Source of the DNA: Pedobacter yonginensis
GTDB lineage: Bacteria; Bacteroidota; Bacteroidia; Sphingobacteriales; Sphingobacteriaceae
NCBI RefSeq assembly: GCF_003173595.1
Contig: NZ_QGNZ01000002.1
Coordinates: forward strand, 868,001 to 932,000
Length of the DNA stretch: 64,000 bases
Direction of reading: 5' to 3'
Part shown: positions 42,654 through 51,040 of the stretch, one piece after another
How positions within the stretch are numbered: position 1 is the first letter of the stretch
How the letters are laid out: the number at the start of each line of letters is the position of its first letter
Program-made: the position numbers and the translations under genes
The notes under the pieces: model-generated
Told to the model about the DNA's origin: nothing
The model's input: only the letters and a program-made list of their open reading frames with translations
Database searches by the model: none

Positions 42654-43073
42654 ATGAGCAAAGCATTAAACCGACCAATCCGTGTTTTAGTGGCAAAAGT
42701 TGGCTTAGATGGCCATGATCGAGGCGCTAAGGTAATCGCCACTTCTCTTCGCGATGCCGGCATGGAAGTCATTTATACAGGTCTTCGTCAAACGCCTGAA
42801 ATGGTGGTAAATACGGCATTACAAGAAGACGTTGATGCCATTGGAATTTCTATATTATCAGGCGCACATATGACTGTTTTCCCAAAAATAATTCAGTTTA
42901 TGAAAGAGAAACAAATGGATGATGTGCTTTTAACTGGAGGTGGCATTATTCCGGAAGGCGACCGCCTAAAGCTTACGGAATTGGGTGTTGGTGAATTATT
43001 TCCGCCAGGCACTACAATGGCAAGCATTACAGAATACATAACAAATTGGGTTACAGAAAACAGAAATTTTTAG
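42654..43073 (+). CDS. Stand-alone cobalamin-binding domain of methylmalonyl-CoA mutase
   Basis: 139 residues consisting only of the B12-binding Rossmann domain. It has the DxHxxG motif as DGHDRG (residues 19-24, His21 being the expected axial cobalt ligand), then [14 protein letters not shown] and [12 protein letters not shown] (S-x-L and GG contacts). The TIM-barrel substrate domain is absent, so it must pair with a separate catalytic subunit elsewhere. A crotonase gene starts 3 bp downstream, suggesting a role in propionate or acyl-CoA metabolism. Confidence 0.93.
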   Translation: MSKALNRPIRVLVAKVGLDGHDRGAKVIATSLRDAGMEVIYTGLRQTPEMVVNTALQEDVDAIGISILSGAHMTVFPKIIQFMKEKQMDDVLLTGGGIIPEGDRLKLTELGVGELFPPGTTMASITEYITNWVTENRNF

Positions 43074-43076
43074 GTC

Positions 43077-43856
43077 ATGGCATATCAAAATCTAGTATCA
43101 ACATTAAAAGAAAATATCCTTTACGTTACCATCAATCGGGAAAAGGCTTTAAACGCTTTAAATAAAGATACCCTAACAGAGCTAGCAGATGTAATAGAAT
43201 ATGCCAATGAAACTGTTGAAGTTAGGGGCGTAATACTAACCGGTGCCGGTGAAAAGGCTTTTGTGGCTGGTGCCGATATCAAAGAATTTTCTGATTACAA
43301 CGGAAAACAAGGCGAAGAATTGGCGAAGCGAGGTCATCAACAAGTATTTGATGCAATCGAAAATTCAACAAAACCTTTCATCGCAGCCATTAATGGGTTT
43401 GCGCTGGGTGGTGGCTTAGAATTGGCAATGGCCTGTCACATCAGAATTGCATCAGAAAATGCCAAGTTGGGCCTGCCCGAAGTTACCTTAGGATTGATTC
43501 CCGGCTACGGTGGTACGCAGAGATTAACCCAATTGGTTGGAAAAGGAAAGGCTATAGAGTTAATTGCAACTGCAAATATGGTAACAGCTGTAGAAGCAGA
43601 AAAAATAGGACTCATCAATTACGTTGTGTCTCAAAGTGAGTTAATAAGTAAGGCAGAAGAAATTTTAAACCTAATTAAATTGCGCGCGCCATTAGCAATT
43701 GCAGCTGCAATGAAGTCTGTAATCGCATCAGTAAATGGCAATGATGGTTATGGTACTGAAATTGAGGAGTTTGGAAAGTGTTTTGAAACCGAAGATTTTA
43801 GAGAAGGTGTAAGTGCATTTGTAGAAAAAAGAAAAGCTAACTTTAAGGGCGCATAA
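43077..43856 (+). CDS. Enoyl-CoA hydratase/isomerase family protein
   Basis: 259 residues, typical crotonase length. VAGADIKEFSDYNGKQGEEL is the CoA/oxyanion region, with NGFALGGGLELAMACHI (oxyanion glycine) and KLGLPEVTLGLIPGYGGTQR holding two Glu candidates for catalysis. It would add water across 2-enoyl-CoA. It is spaced 3 bp from the B12-domain gene and therefore probably co-transcribed. Confidence 0.93.
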   Translation: MAYQNLVSTLKENILYVTINREKALNALNKDTLTELADVIEYANETVEVRGVILTGAGEKAFVAGADIKEFSDYNGKQGEELAKRGHQQVFDAIENSTKPFIAAINGFALGGGLELAMACHIRIASENAKLGLPEVTLGLIPGYGGTQRLTQLVGKGKAIELIATANMVTAVEAEKIGLINYVVSQSELISKAEEILNLIKLRAPLAIAAAMKSVIASVNGNDGYGTEIEEFGKCFETEDFREGVSAFVEKRKANFKGA

Positions 43857-44032
43857 CCATATGTATGATTAATTCTATTTTAATTTTAAAAAACTGTAGA
43901 AAATATTTCCCATTTTCATTAAAAATAAGTAATTATGCACCGTCTAAAATCTTTTAGAACGCCCTATCCACAAGATAATTAATAATTTTTGGGTTAGGTT
44001 TTTCTATTGGATAAAAAAACGGATTGCATCTG

Positions 44033-45463
44033 ATGAAAAAGAAGATATTAATTATTGATGACGAAGTAAACATCGGTCTCTTACTCTCAAAATTTCTGAT
44101 CAGGAATGGATTTGAAGTTTCGAATTCCATCACTGGCACCGCTGCCATGGAAATTATGGCAACTGAAAGATTTGATTTAGTGCTTTGTGATTACCGTCTC
44201 GATGATACTGATGGAAAAGAAATTTTAATCAAAATAAAAGAAAGTTACCCAGCAACAGGAGTAATCATCATCACTGGCTATTCAGATATAAAGCTTGCGG
44301 TAGAATTAATTAAGCTTGGTGCTTATGATTATATCACAAAGCCCCTTTATCCAGATGAGATACTAAATACCATAAACAAAGCCCTCGAAACCCAGCGAGC
44401 ACTTAACCAGGATAATAGGTCGGGTAAGAAAAACAGCGCCGAATCAGAATCCGATTATGTAAATTATACAGAATATATTGATGGAAAAAGTGAAGTTTCT
44501 GTTGCCTTACTAAAACAAATTCAACTCATTGCACCAACTTCCTATAGCATCATTTTAACTGGTAAAAGTGGCACAGGTAAAGAATGTGTGGCTAAAACCA
44601 TCCATTTAAATAGTTTGCGAAGAGATAAGCCTTTTGTGGCAATGGATTGTGGATCGCTTACCAAAGAACTTGCTGGGAGTGAGTTTTTTGGCCACGAAAA
44701 AGGCTCATTTACAGGAGCGCTATACACCAAGATTGGTCACTTTGAACAGGCAAACGGAGGCACCTTGTTTTTGGATGAGATTGGTAACTTATCATACGAA
44801 ATCCAAGCTACTCTATTAAGAACGGTGCAAGAGCGTAAATTAAAACGAATTGGAAGTACCAAAGAAATAGATTTAGATGTTCGAATTATAGTTGCAACCA
44901 ACGAAAATTTGTCAGAAAACATTGTAAAAGGAACGTTTAGAGAAGATTTATACCATCGTTTCAACGAATTTTCGATTCACATTCCCTCATTAAAAAAGAG
45001 AGGTAATGATATTTTAATTTTTGCGAATAAATTTTTGGCGGTAGCCAACCAAGAGCTTAACAAAAACATTCGTGGCTTCTCCGAAGGGGTTAAAACCTGC
45101 TTCTTAAATTATGGCTGGCCAGGAAATGTTCGTGAGCTTAAAAATGTAATCAGACGAGTTGCTTTGTTAACAGATGGTAACGAAATTCAGGTGGATGTAC
45201 TTCCACTGGAGTTGTCTAATTTTGCTAAAGAATCCAAGCATGAAAAAGTTTTGGGCCAGATGAAACTTAAAACTTCTGACAAGCCAAAGGATTTGAAAAA
45301 TGCAGCACAAGAAGCGGAGTATGATACTATTTTAAATGTGCTGAAGGAAGTTAACTTCAACAAAACGAAGGCGGCCAAGGCTTTAAAAATAGATCGAAAA
45401 ACGCTTTATAATAAAATAAAAGCCATTAAACTAGCCGTTGAAGATAATTCTGGAAATGAGTAA
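44033..45463 (+). CDS. Sigma-54-dependent response regulator (NtrC family)
   Basis: 476 residues from ATG 44033; a TTG at 44024 would add three. Domains in order: receiver (1-120, Asp in LVLCDYRLDD, Lys in DYITKPLYP), AAA+ (~150-385) with Walker A TGKSGTGKECV, sigma-54 contact loop GSFTGAL (a GAFTGA variant), Walker B GGTLFLDEIGNL and GWPGNVRELKN, and a Fis-type HTH at the C-terminus (NKTKAAKALKIDRKTLYNKI). It activates sigma-54 promoters after phosphorylation. No partner histidine kinase adjoins it. Confidence 0.96.
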   Translation: MKKKILIIDDEVNIGLLLSKFLIRNGFEVSNSITGTAAMEIMATERFDLVLCDYRLDDTDGKEILIKIKESYPATGVIIITGYSDIKLAVELIKLGAYDYITKPLYPDEILNTINKALETQRALNQDNRSGKKNSAESESDYVNYTEYIDGKSEVSVALLKQIQLIAPTSYSIILTGKSGTGKECVAKTIHLNSLRRDKPFVAMDCGSLTKELAGSEFFGHEKGSFTGALYTKIGHFEQANGGTLFLDEIGNLSYEIQATLLRTVQERKLKRIGSTKEIDLDVRIIVATNENLSENIVKGTFREDLYHRFNEFSIHIPSLKKRGNDILIFANKFLAVANQELNKNIRGFSEGVKTCFLNYGWPGNVRELKNVIRRVALLTDGNEIQVDVLPLELSNFAKESKHEKVLGQMKLKTSDKPKDLKNAAQEAEYDTILNVLKEVNFNKTKAAKALKIDRKTLYNKIKAIKLAVEDNSGNE

Positions 45464-45512
45464 AACAAAATAAAGCCTTTTTGTATTTTAAGAATACCAA
45501 GCAAAAAATAAT

Positions 45513-46562
45513 ATGTCGGTATTTTCTTATAAGCAACGCAATAACATCAATCTTGTAATTATAATCGCGCTTGGACTATTAATTGCATATTCGCTGCAAG
45601 GCATATTCAGCGCCATTTTAAGTACGCTTGTTCTTTATACCATCATGCGGCCTGGTTATATTTATTTTGCAGAGGTTAAGGGCTGGAATAAGAGATTTGT
45701 AGCCATTTCATTAATTACAGTATCGATCATATTAATTATCCTGCCATTTTATGCACTAAGCAGCATGGTAATTAGTAAGATATCCGAATTAAAAAACAAC
45801 GAAATATTTTTTAAAAATCTTCTGGTAAAACTTCAACACCTGATACCAGTTAAAATAAATGAAAGTGTAATTCAAGATGGATTAAATCGCCTGGGCAATT
45901 GGGCAACATTGCTTTTTCCATCCTTAATTTCCAGTGCAGTAAATATTGTACTCAGTTTACTGGTTATGTTCTTCCTACTGTACTTTATGCTTATTGAGCG
46001 AAAAAAATTCGAGTATTCGTTAATCAAATATGCACCTTTCAGAGAGCAAAATGCGCTCAGATTTGGTGATGAGATGCGCAACACAACATACGCCAATGTA
46101 CTTGGACAGGGTTTGATTTGTTTGGTGCAGGGATCTTTGGTGAGTTTATCATTTTTTGTTTTAGGTTACAAAGACCCTGTTTTCTGGGGGGTAATTACCA
46201 CTTTTATTTCTTTTGTACCCGTACTCGGTCCACCAGTTGTATTCGTTCCCGCAGCTATTTTGCAAATTGCAACAGGAAATAATTTCGCTGGTTGGGCAAT
46301 GTTAATTTTTGGCTTTGTGGTCATTATTAATATTGATAATGTGCTTAGATTTATCATCGCAAAAAAAGTAGGTAATATTCATCCTATAATAACAGTAATT
46401 GGCGTAATTATTGGTATTCCTTTGTTCGGAATACTGGGGCTCGTTTTTGGCCCTCTTCTGCTATCTTATTTTATTCTGCTTGTTAAAATTTATGAAACCA
46501 GTACCGTCGCCTCAGAAAGATTGGAAAGAATTAAAACAAATAATGAGCATAATGAGTTATAA
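45513..46562 (+). CDS. AI-2E-family permease-like membrane protein
   Basis: 349 residues with about eight hydrophobic segments in the pattern of the AI-2E transporter family (VLGPPVVFVPAAILQIATG and VIGVIIGIPLFGILGLVFGP near the C-terminus are characteristic). Members have been linked to AI-2 export and to Na+/H+ or other transport, so function stays open. It starts 49 bp after the NtrC gene on the same strand and precedes the YtxH operon by 72 bp. Confidence 0.88.
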   Translation: MSVFSYKQRNNINLVIIIALGLLIAYSLQGIFSAILSTLVLYTIMRPGYIYFAEVKGWNKRFVAISLITVSIILIILPFYALSSMVISKISELKNNEIFFKNLLVKLQHLIPVKINESVIQDGLNRLGNWATLLFPSLISSAVNIVLSLLVMFFLLYFMLIERKKFEYSLIKYAPFREQNALRFGDEMRNTTYANVLGQGLICLVQGSLVSLSFFVLGYKDPVFWGVITTFISFVPVLGPPVVFVPAAILQIATGNNFAGWAMLIFGFVVIINIDNVLRFIIAKKVGNIHPIITVIGVIIGIPLFGILGLVFGPLLLSYFILLVKIYETSTVASERLERIKTNNEHNEL

Positions 46563-46634
46563 TTTATAGCTTAACCATAAAATAATATAGGAGTTCTTAT
46601 ATTGTAAACGTTAAACCCTTAAAATACATATATT

Positions 46635-46901
46635 ATGAATGATAACTCAAAAGTTGTAGTTGCTCTTTTAGCAGGATTAGCTGCCGGTGCCGCTCTAGGA
46701 ATTTTGTTCGCACCAGAAAAAGGTGAAGAAACACGTGACAAACTAAGCCAATCTCTGAAAGATTTAGGCGATTCTATTAAAGATAAAGCTGCAGATGAAA
46801 TAAATAACCTATCCAGCCTAAAGGATAAAGTGGTAAGCTCAATTAAAACCAAATTGAGAAGTGTTGAAGAAGAATATAGCGACGACGTAGAGCACGCTTA
46901 A
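46635..46901 (+). CDS. YtxH-like small membrane-anchored protein
   Basis: 88 residues. An N-terminal glycine/alanine-rich transmembrane helix (VVVALLAGLAAGAALGILFA) ends in PEKGEETRDKLSQ, the YtxH signature, followed by an amphipathic helix rich in Lys and Asp. Such proteins are usually general-stress or envelope-associated. It lies 53 bp before the holin-like gene with a terminator hairpin between, so read-through would be partial. Confidence 0.9.
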   Translation: MNDNSKVVVALLAGLAAGAALGILFAPEKGEETRDKLSQSLKDLGDSIKDKAADEINNLSSLKDKVVSSIKTKLRSVEEEYSDDVEHA

Positions 46902-46911
46902 ACTAAAATAA

Positions 46912-46942
46912 AAAAAACCGGGTGCTTTCTGCCCGGTTTAAT
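46912..46942 (+). terminator. Hairpin between the YtxH gene and the holin-like gene
   Basis: A stem of 8 bp (AAACCGGG with CCCGGTTT) over a 8-nt loop is preceded by an A-run and followed by a short T-rich stretch. Because the next gene starts 12 bp later, it may serve as an attenuator or RNA-stability hairpin rather than a full stop. Confidence 0.55.
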
Positions 46943-46954
46943 TACATCTAAATT

Positions 46955-47338
46955 ATGCAAGAAAATAAGGATAAAAGTATAGAAGATTTGGTAGATGATG
47001 CCAAGGGATATCTTGAAGCAAGGGTAGAATATACCAGACTTTATCTTGTAGAAAAAGCATCGAAAATATTCGCAGATTTGGTAACGAGTACTGCGGTTAT
47101 TGTTTGTTTTATACTGGCTTTTTTGTTTGGCTCCGTAACTCTAGCCCTATATCTTTCTGATGTTTTAGGAAGCTACTCGGGCGGGTTTGGCTGTGTATCA
47201 TTAATTTATATCTTCCTAGCCATCGTTGTTTATTTAACTAAGGATAAGTATATCGAGAAAGCAATCATTAATGTAGCCATTAGAAAGTATTTTGATAAAC
47301 TTGCAGATAAAGAGGAGGAAGAAGATGCGAAGCTATAA
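46955..47338 (+). CDS. Holin-X-like two-helix membrane protein
   Basis: 127 residues. An amphipathic N-terminal helix (LVDDAKGYLEARVEYTRLYL) is followed by two transmembrane segments (FADLVTSTAVIVCFILAFLF and FGCVSLIYIFLAIVVYL), and then a charged tail ending in a run of Glu. The layout matches the phage-holin-like/Holin-X small membrane families that often accompany YtxH proteins, as in stress or envelope operons. It is not evidence for a prophage. It overlaps the next gene by 14 bp. Confidence 0.7.
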   Translation: MQENKDKSIEDLVDDAKGYLEARVEYTRLYLVEKASKIFADLVTSTAVIVCFILAFLFGSVTLALYLSDVLGSYSGGFGCVSLIYIFLAIVVYLTKDKYIEKAIINVAIRKYFDKLADKEEEEDAKL

Positions 47339-47762
47339 AAACATCAGAAACCTGGCAGATTTACAAGCAACCAAAATTGAGCTTAAAGTTGAATATACCC
47401 TTAAGCAAACAATGCTTAAAGCGGATGCAAAGAATTTTATGCATCAATTTACTTTGGGTTCGCTCATTAAAAAATTTGCTACGCCAAGTAACCTTTTTAA
47501 AGTAGATGATAAATTAAATCTGAGCGGAACGGCTATGTCGCTTCTATTGCCCATGTTTTTGAACAAAACCCTGTTTAGTGGTGCTGGTTTTTTAACCAAA
47601 GCAGCCGTGGGCTTAGTTTCGGGTAAGGTTGGAAAATCTTTAGATGCCGAGCACCTTTCTGCCATTTTTAATTCCGTTAAAGGATTTTTTACCAAAAAGA
47701 AAGAAAAAAAGGACAAAAAATTTATCGATTACGGAATCCCGCCAGATAGTGAAACATATTAA
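47325..47762 (+). CDS. Hypothetical protein of the YtxH/holin-like operon
   Basis: 145 residues from ATG 47325 (MRSYKNIRNLADLQATKIEL), preceded by GAGGAGG, one of the few Shine-Dalgarno-like sites in the window; a start at 47292 would overlap more. It is basic, with a glycine-rich hydrophobic stretch (LLPMFLNKTLFSGAGFLTKA), and ends KKEKKDKKFIDYGIPPDSETY. The basic tail with an alanine-glycine membrane-like centre suggests association with the membrane. No family recognised. It closes the operon before a clear terminator. Confidence 0.65.
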   Translation: MRSYKNIRNLADLQATKIELKVEYTLKQTMLKADAKNFMHQFTLGSLIKKFATPSNLFKVDDKLNLSGTAMSLLLPMFLNKTLFSGAGFLTKAAVGLVSGKVGKSLDAEHLSAIFNSVKGFFTKKKEKKDKKFIDYGIPPDSETY

Positions 47763-47766
47763 AATA

Positions 47767-47800
47767 AAAGCCTAAAACTTAATCATTTTAGGCTTTTTTT
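47767..47800 (+). terminator. Terminator of the YtxH/holin-like operon
   Basis: An 11-bp perfect stem (AAAGCCTAAAA with TTTTAGGCTTT, 8-nt loop) is followed by T. It can also serve the convergent ssb gene. Confidence 0.88.
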
Positions 47801-47820
47801 ATGCTTTACAATTTCAGTTT

Positions 47821-48285
47821 TTAAAACGGCAGATCTCCATTTTCATCAGAAGGGCCAATGGTAAATTCATCATGAATTTTTGTGTCGGCATGTTGGGAAG
47901 GAGAATCAGTGTGTTGCGAAGAAGATAGTGTGGCAGATGGACTTTGCTCAAAATCGCTTTTTCTACCCAGCATTGTAAAGTTTTCGGCTACAATTTCGGT
48001 AACATATTTCTTCACTTTTTCTTTGTCTTCAAAAGATCGAGTTCTTAATTTTCCTTCAATATATACCAGTTTTCCTTTCTGTAAATATTTTGAAGCTACC
48101 TCAGCAAGGCCACGCCATAATACAATATTGTGCCACTCTGTTTGTTCTACTCGCTTTCCATCTTTGTTGTATGTTTCAGATGTAGCAAGCGGAAAGCTTG
48201 CAACAGTTACTCCACCGTCTAAATGACGAACCTCAGGGTCTTTGCCCAAGTGCCCTACTAAAATAACTTTGTTAATACCCGACAT
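47821..48285 (-). CDS. ssb: Single-stranded DNA-binding protein
   Basis: 154 residues. The OB-fold (~1-110) starts SGINKVILVGHLGKDPEVRH, with WHNIVLWRGLAEVASKYLQK and VYIEGKLRTRSF typical of SSB. A Ser/His/Gln-rich linker leads to the acidic C-terminal tip DENGDLPF, which recruits repair and replication proteins. It is downstream of mutY on the same strand (56 bp). In several gliding Bacteroidota, gld genes follow ssb; here convergent genes follow instead. Confidence 0.97.
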   Translation of the reverse strand: MSGINKVILVGHLGKDPEVRHLDGGVTVASFPLATSETYNKDGKRVEQTEWHNIVLWRGLAEVASKYLQKGKLVYIEGKLRTRSFEDKEKVKKYVTEIVAENFTMLGRKSDFEQSPSATLSSSQHTDSPSQHADTKIHDEFTIGPSDENGDLPF

Positions 48286-48341
48286 AAAATATTTTTGGTT
48301 AGTTGTTTCGTTTATCAGATTTGTTTTACCTAGTTGGTTAG

Positions 48342-49400
48342 TTATTCCAACTTATTCTTAAAATGATCCTCTAAAAAATCGTGGATGACCTTCGGTTGTG
48401 GCAACTCATCTAATTTTTTAAAAGAAACCCAATTTAGTTCCCTTTGCTTACTAAAGTTAAATATATAATTTTTTAATTCAAAAAATTGTATATGTATTAT
48501 TTGGTGTGTTAAAATGTGTTTTTTATAGCTGATAAGCGTGAATTCGGAGTTAAGCCCAAAATAATCTTTCACCTTCAAATCAAAATCAGCATCCATCCAA
48601 TTTGGTCGTAATTGCGTTTCAAGCGATGGAAAATCGTAAAGATGTTGCCATATATCGCCCGCTTGTCTTTCTCTAACCAAAATTTGATCACCTTGTGTGC
48701 AAATAAAATAATTAAAGAACCGATGTTTTTTTTCAGCTTTTCCAAGCTTTACCGGCAAATCTTTAACCAAGTTATGATTAAAAGCATAGCAAGTTTGGTT
48801 AAGTGGGCAACGCTCACATGCCGGAGATTTTGGTTTGCATTGCATTGCCCCAAATTCCATAATGGCCTGATTGTACAGTGCAGGGTTTTCATTGAACATT
48901 AGCTCATTCGCCAAAGTAAAGAATTGCTTTTTTCCATTGGGAGCATTTATTGGGGTGTCAATTCCATAATATCTGGCTAACACCCTGAAAACGTTTCCAT
49001 CAACCACGGCTCTTGCTTCGCCCGATGAAAAAGAGGAGATCGCCGCTGCGGTATATTCGCCAATTCCTTTCAGTTTAAGCAGATCATCGTGCAGGGTTGG
49101 AAACTGGCCATTAAACTCACTCATTACAATTTGCGCTGTGGCATGCATGTTCCTTCCTCTAGAATAATAGCCCAAACCTTGCCAAAGTTTTAACACTTTG
49201 GCCTCGCTTGCCATGGCAAAATCAGAAACTGTTGGAAAATTTTCTAAAAATCTGTTAAAATATGGGAGCCCTTGTTCAACCCGAGTTTGTTGAAGAATAA
49301 TTTCGGATAACCATATGATATAAGCATCATTGGTGTGCCTCCAGGGCAAATCTCTCTTGTTTTGGTTGTACCAATTTATGATTTCATTTTGGAATGTCAT
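48342..49400 (-). CDS. mutY: A/G-specific adenine glycosylase
   Basis: 352 residues. HhH-GPD catalytic part: LKGIGEYTAAAISSFSSGEA followed by VVDGNVFRVLARYYG (catalytic Asp). The iron-sulfur loop is complete (CKPKSPACERCPLNQTCYAF, Cys spacing 6-2-5). A C-terminal NUDIX-like domain (~230-350) with ILVRERQAGDIWQHLYDFPS recognises 8-oxoguanine. It removes adenine mispaired with 8-oxoG. It lies upstream of ssb on the same strand and is divergent from the HU gene. Confidence 0.97.
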   Translation of the reverse strand: MTFQNEIINWYNQNKRDLPWRHTNDAYIIWLSEIILQQTRVEQGLPYFNRFLENFPTVSDFAMASEAKVLKLWQGLGYYSRGRNMHATAQIVMSEFNGQFPTLHDDLLKLKGIGEYTAAAISSFSSGEARAVVDGNVFRVLARYYGIDTPINAPNGKKQFFTLANELMFNENPALYNQAIMEFGAMQCKPKSPACERCPLNQTCYAFNHNLVKDLPVKLGKAEKKHRFFNYFICTQGDQILVRERQAGDIWQHLYDFPSLETQLRPNWMDADFDLKVKDYFGLNSEFTLISYKKHILTHQIIHIQFFELKNYIFNFSKQRELNWVSFKKLDELPQPKVIHDFLEDHFKNKLE

Positions 49401-49508
49401 TGATGCAAATTACGGTGTATTTATTCGTTTAAAAAAAAACTTGCAATTCGCTGATCACTGGCGAGATAAAAAAATCATCTTTTATTTCCCTATCTCATTA
49501 AAAAGCAA

Positions 49509-49516
49509 TACTTTTG
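49509..49516 (+). promoter_or_regulatory. Putative -7 box for the HU-family gene
   Basis: TACTTTTG matches TAnnTTTG. A TTTC sits 20 nt upstream as a weak -33 element. The leader would be about 45 nt. Confidence 0.55.
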
Positions 49517-49568
49517 CAACCCCAAAACAGTTATAATATTAAAACACAATATATATAAATAAGTAAAT

Positions 49569-49871
49569 ATGACTAAGGCAGATATTATTTCAGAAATATC
49601 AACAAAAACCGGAATTGAGAAGGTTGATGTACAGGAAACAGTTGAGGCATTTTTCAAGGTTATCAAAACAAGCATGATTGGCGGTGAAAATGTATATGTA
49701 AGAGGCTTCGGAAGCTTTGTTGTTAAAAAGAGAGCGCAGAAAACTGCGAGAAATATCTCTAAAAATACTGCAATAATTATCCCAGAACACTTTGTGCCTA
49801 GCTTTAAACCAGCAAAAGTATTTGTTGATAAAGTGAAGAGCAATTCAAAAAAAATTAAAGTAGAAGCCTAA
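49569..49871 (+). CDS. HU/IHF-family DNA-bending protein
   Basis: 100 residues with the HU fold: N-terminal helices TKADIISEISTKTGIEKVDV, then VKTSMIGG and VYVRGFGSFVVKKRAQKTAR with the characteristic GFGSF, and the PSFKPAKVF C-terminus with Pro near the tip. It is an HU/IHF-like DNA-bending protein of ordinary length. It opens the cluster TPR protein, COX24-like peptide and RNase E/G in the same orientation. Confidence 0.95.
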   Translation: MTKADIISEISTKTGIEKVDVQETVEAFFKVIKTSMIGGENVYVRGFGSFVVKKRAQKTARNISKNTAIIIPEHFVPSFKPAKVFVDKVKSNSKKIKVEA

Positions 49872-49881
49872 ATCTTAAATC

Positions 49882-50760
49882 GTGAATAGCAGCATCAGAT
49901 TAAAACAAACCATCATTGTTGGAGCGATTTTATTGCTTGTTGCTTTTTTATTTACAAGAGATATTAAGGGTTTAGTAAAACCAACCGAAGAAAATGGAAA
50001 AATGCCTGCTAGCGGCCAAATGGCAGAAGGACAGGCACCAGTCTCTTCTAGTGTTTTAAGCATTGAAACTTCATCTACCGCTGCAAAAAACGTAATTAAC
50101 AAGAATTTAGCTACGGATATTACTGCATTAGAGAACAGTTACAAAACTGCTAAAGGCACTGAAAAAATTGAATTGGCGAAACAGTTGGCCCAGAAATGGG
50201 ATGATGTTGAGCAAATTACACCCTCTGCGCTTTATTTAGAAGTTGTAGCCGAAGGAAATCCTTCTTCAAAAAGTTGGTTGGCCTCTGGTAACAGGTTTTT
50301 GAAAGCTTTTGAGAGTACCCAAGATAGTTTAGCACAACCTGCTTTATTACAGAAAGCTAATACATCTTTTAAAAATGCATTAGAGAAAGATTCTGCAAAC
50401 ATTGAGGCTAAAACAGGCTTAGGTGTAACGATAGTAAACGGCTTAGGCGCACCAATGCAAGGTATTGCAATGCTACTAGATGTTGTTTCTAAAGAACCTA
50501 AAAATGTAAAGGCGAATATGAATTTAGGATTATTCTCCATTAAATCAGGTCAGTTTGATAAGGCGATACCTCGTTTTAAAACGGTTATTGAAGCTGCTCC
50601 AACTCCTGAAGCCTATTTCTATTTAGGCACAGCTTTAGAGAATTTAGGCAGAAATAAAGAAGCAGTTGATGCTTATTTAGCAAGCAAAAAATTAGCGGCA
50701 AACACTACATTGTCATCATTTATTGATAAGAAGATTGCCGAACTAAAGAATAAAAATTAA
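49882..50760 (+). CDS. Membrane-anchored TPR protein
   Basis: 292 residues from GTG 49882, 11 bp after the HU gene. One N-terminal transmembrane segment (TIIVGAILLLVAFLFTRDI), a low-complexity linker, then TPR-like repeats (~90-292), with LGVTIVNGLGAPMQGIAMLL and ANMNLGLFSIKSGQFDKAIP recognisable as TPR helices. TPR domains form protein-interaction scaffolds; partner unknown. It is co-directional with HU and the following RNase E/G, a common neighbourhood in this phylum. Confidence 0.82.
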   Translation: MNSSIRLKQTIIVGAILLLVAFLFTRDIKGLVKPTEENGKMPASGQMAEGQAPVSSSVLSIETSSTAAKNVINKNLATDITALENSYKTAKGTEKIELAKQLAQKWDDVEQITPSALYLEVVAEGNPSSKSWLASGNRFLKAFESTQDSLAQPALLQKANTSFKNALEKDSANIEAKTGLGVTIVNGLGAPMQGIAMLLDVVSKEPKNVKANMNLGLFSIKSGQFDKAIPRFKTVIEAAPTPEAYFYLGTALENLGRNKEAVDAYLASKKLAANTTLSSFIDKKIAELKNKN

Positions 50761-50796
50761 TTAACAGATTAATAAAAACATTTAAAACTTAAAATT

Positions 50797-50886
50797 ATGC
50801 CAAGCGGTAAAAAAAGAAAGAGACATAAAATGGCTACCCACAAACGTAAAAAACGTTTAAGAAAAAATAGACATAAGAAAAAATAG
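50797..50886 (+). CDS. 29-residue basic AURKAIP1/COX24-like protein
   Basis: An uninterrupted 29-codon frame from ATG 50797 to TAG 50886 encodes an extremely Lys/Arg/His-rich peptide (MPSGKKRKRHKM, ATHKRKKRLRKNRHKKK). It is known to me as the short AURKAIP1/COX24-domain protein of Bacteroidota, related to the mitochondrial ribosomal protein mS38 family, so it is probably ribosome-associated; this last point is recalled, not shown. It lies in the 280-bp gap between the TPR gene and the RNase gene and is too short for ordinary gene finders. Confidence 0.85.
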   Translation: MPSGKKRKRHKMATHKRKKRLRKNRHKKK

Positions 50887-51040
50887 TTTCTTATTTGATT
50901 TAGCTTATTAAACCTCATGGTGAACACTGTGAGGTTTAAATACTTTTATATGATTTACATTGTATAAATTTTTGCTATATCAACATTTTCTTGTTTACTA
51001 TCCATTTGTTAATGGGCGAAAGCCTTAAAATCTGTAGCTG

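Noticed and set aside
46955..47338. Holin-like protein as sign of a prophage
   Set aside because: No lysin, capsid, terminase or integrase genes nearby; it lies in a YtxH-type envelope operon.
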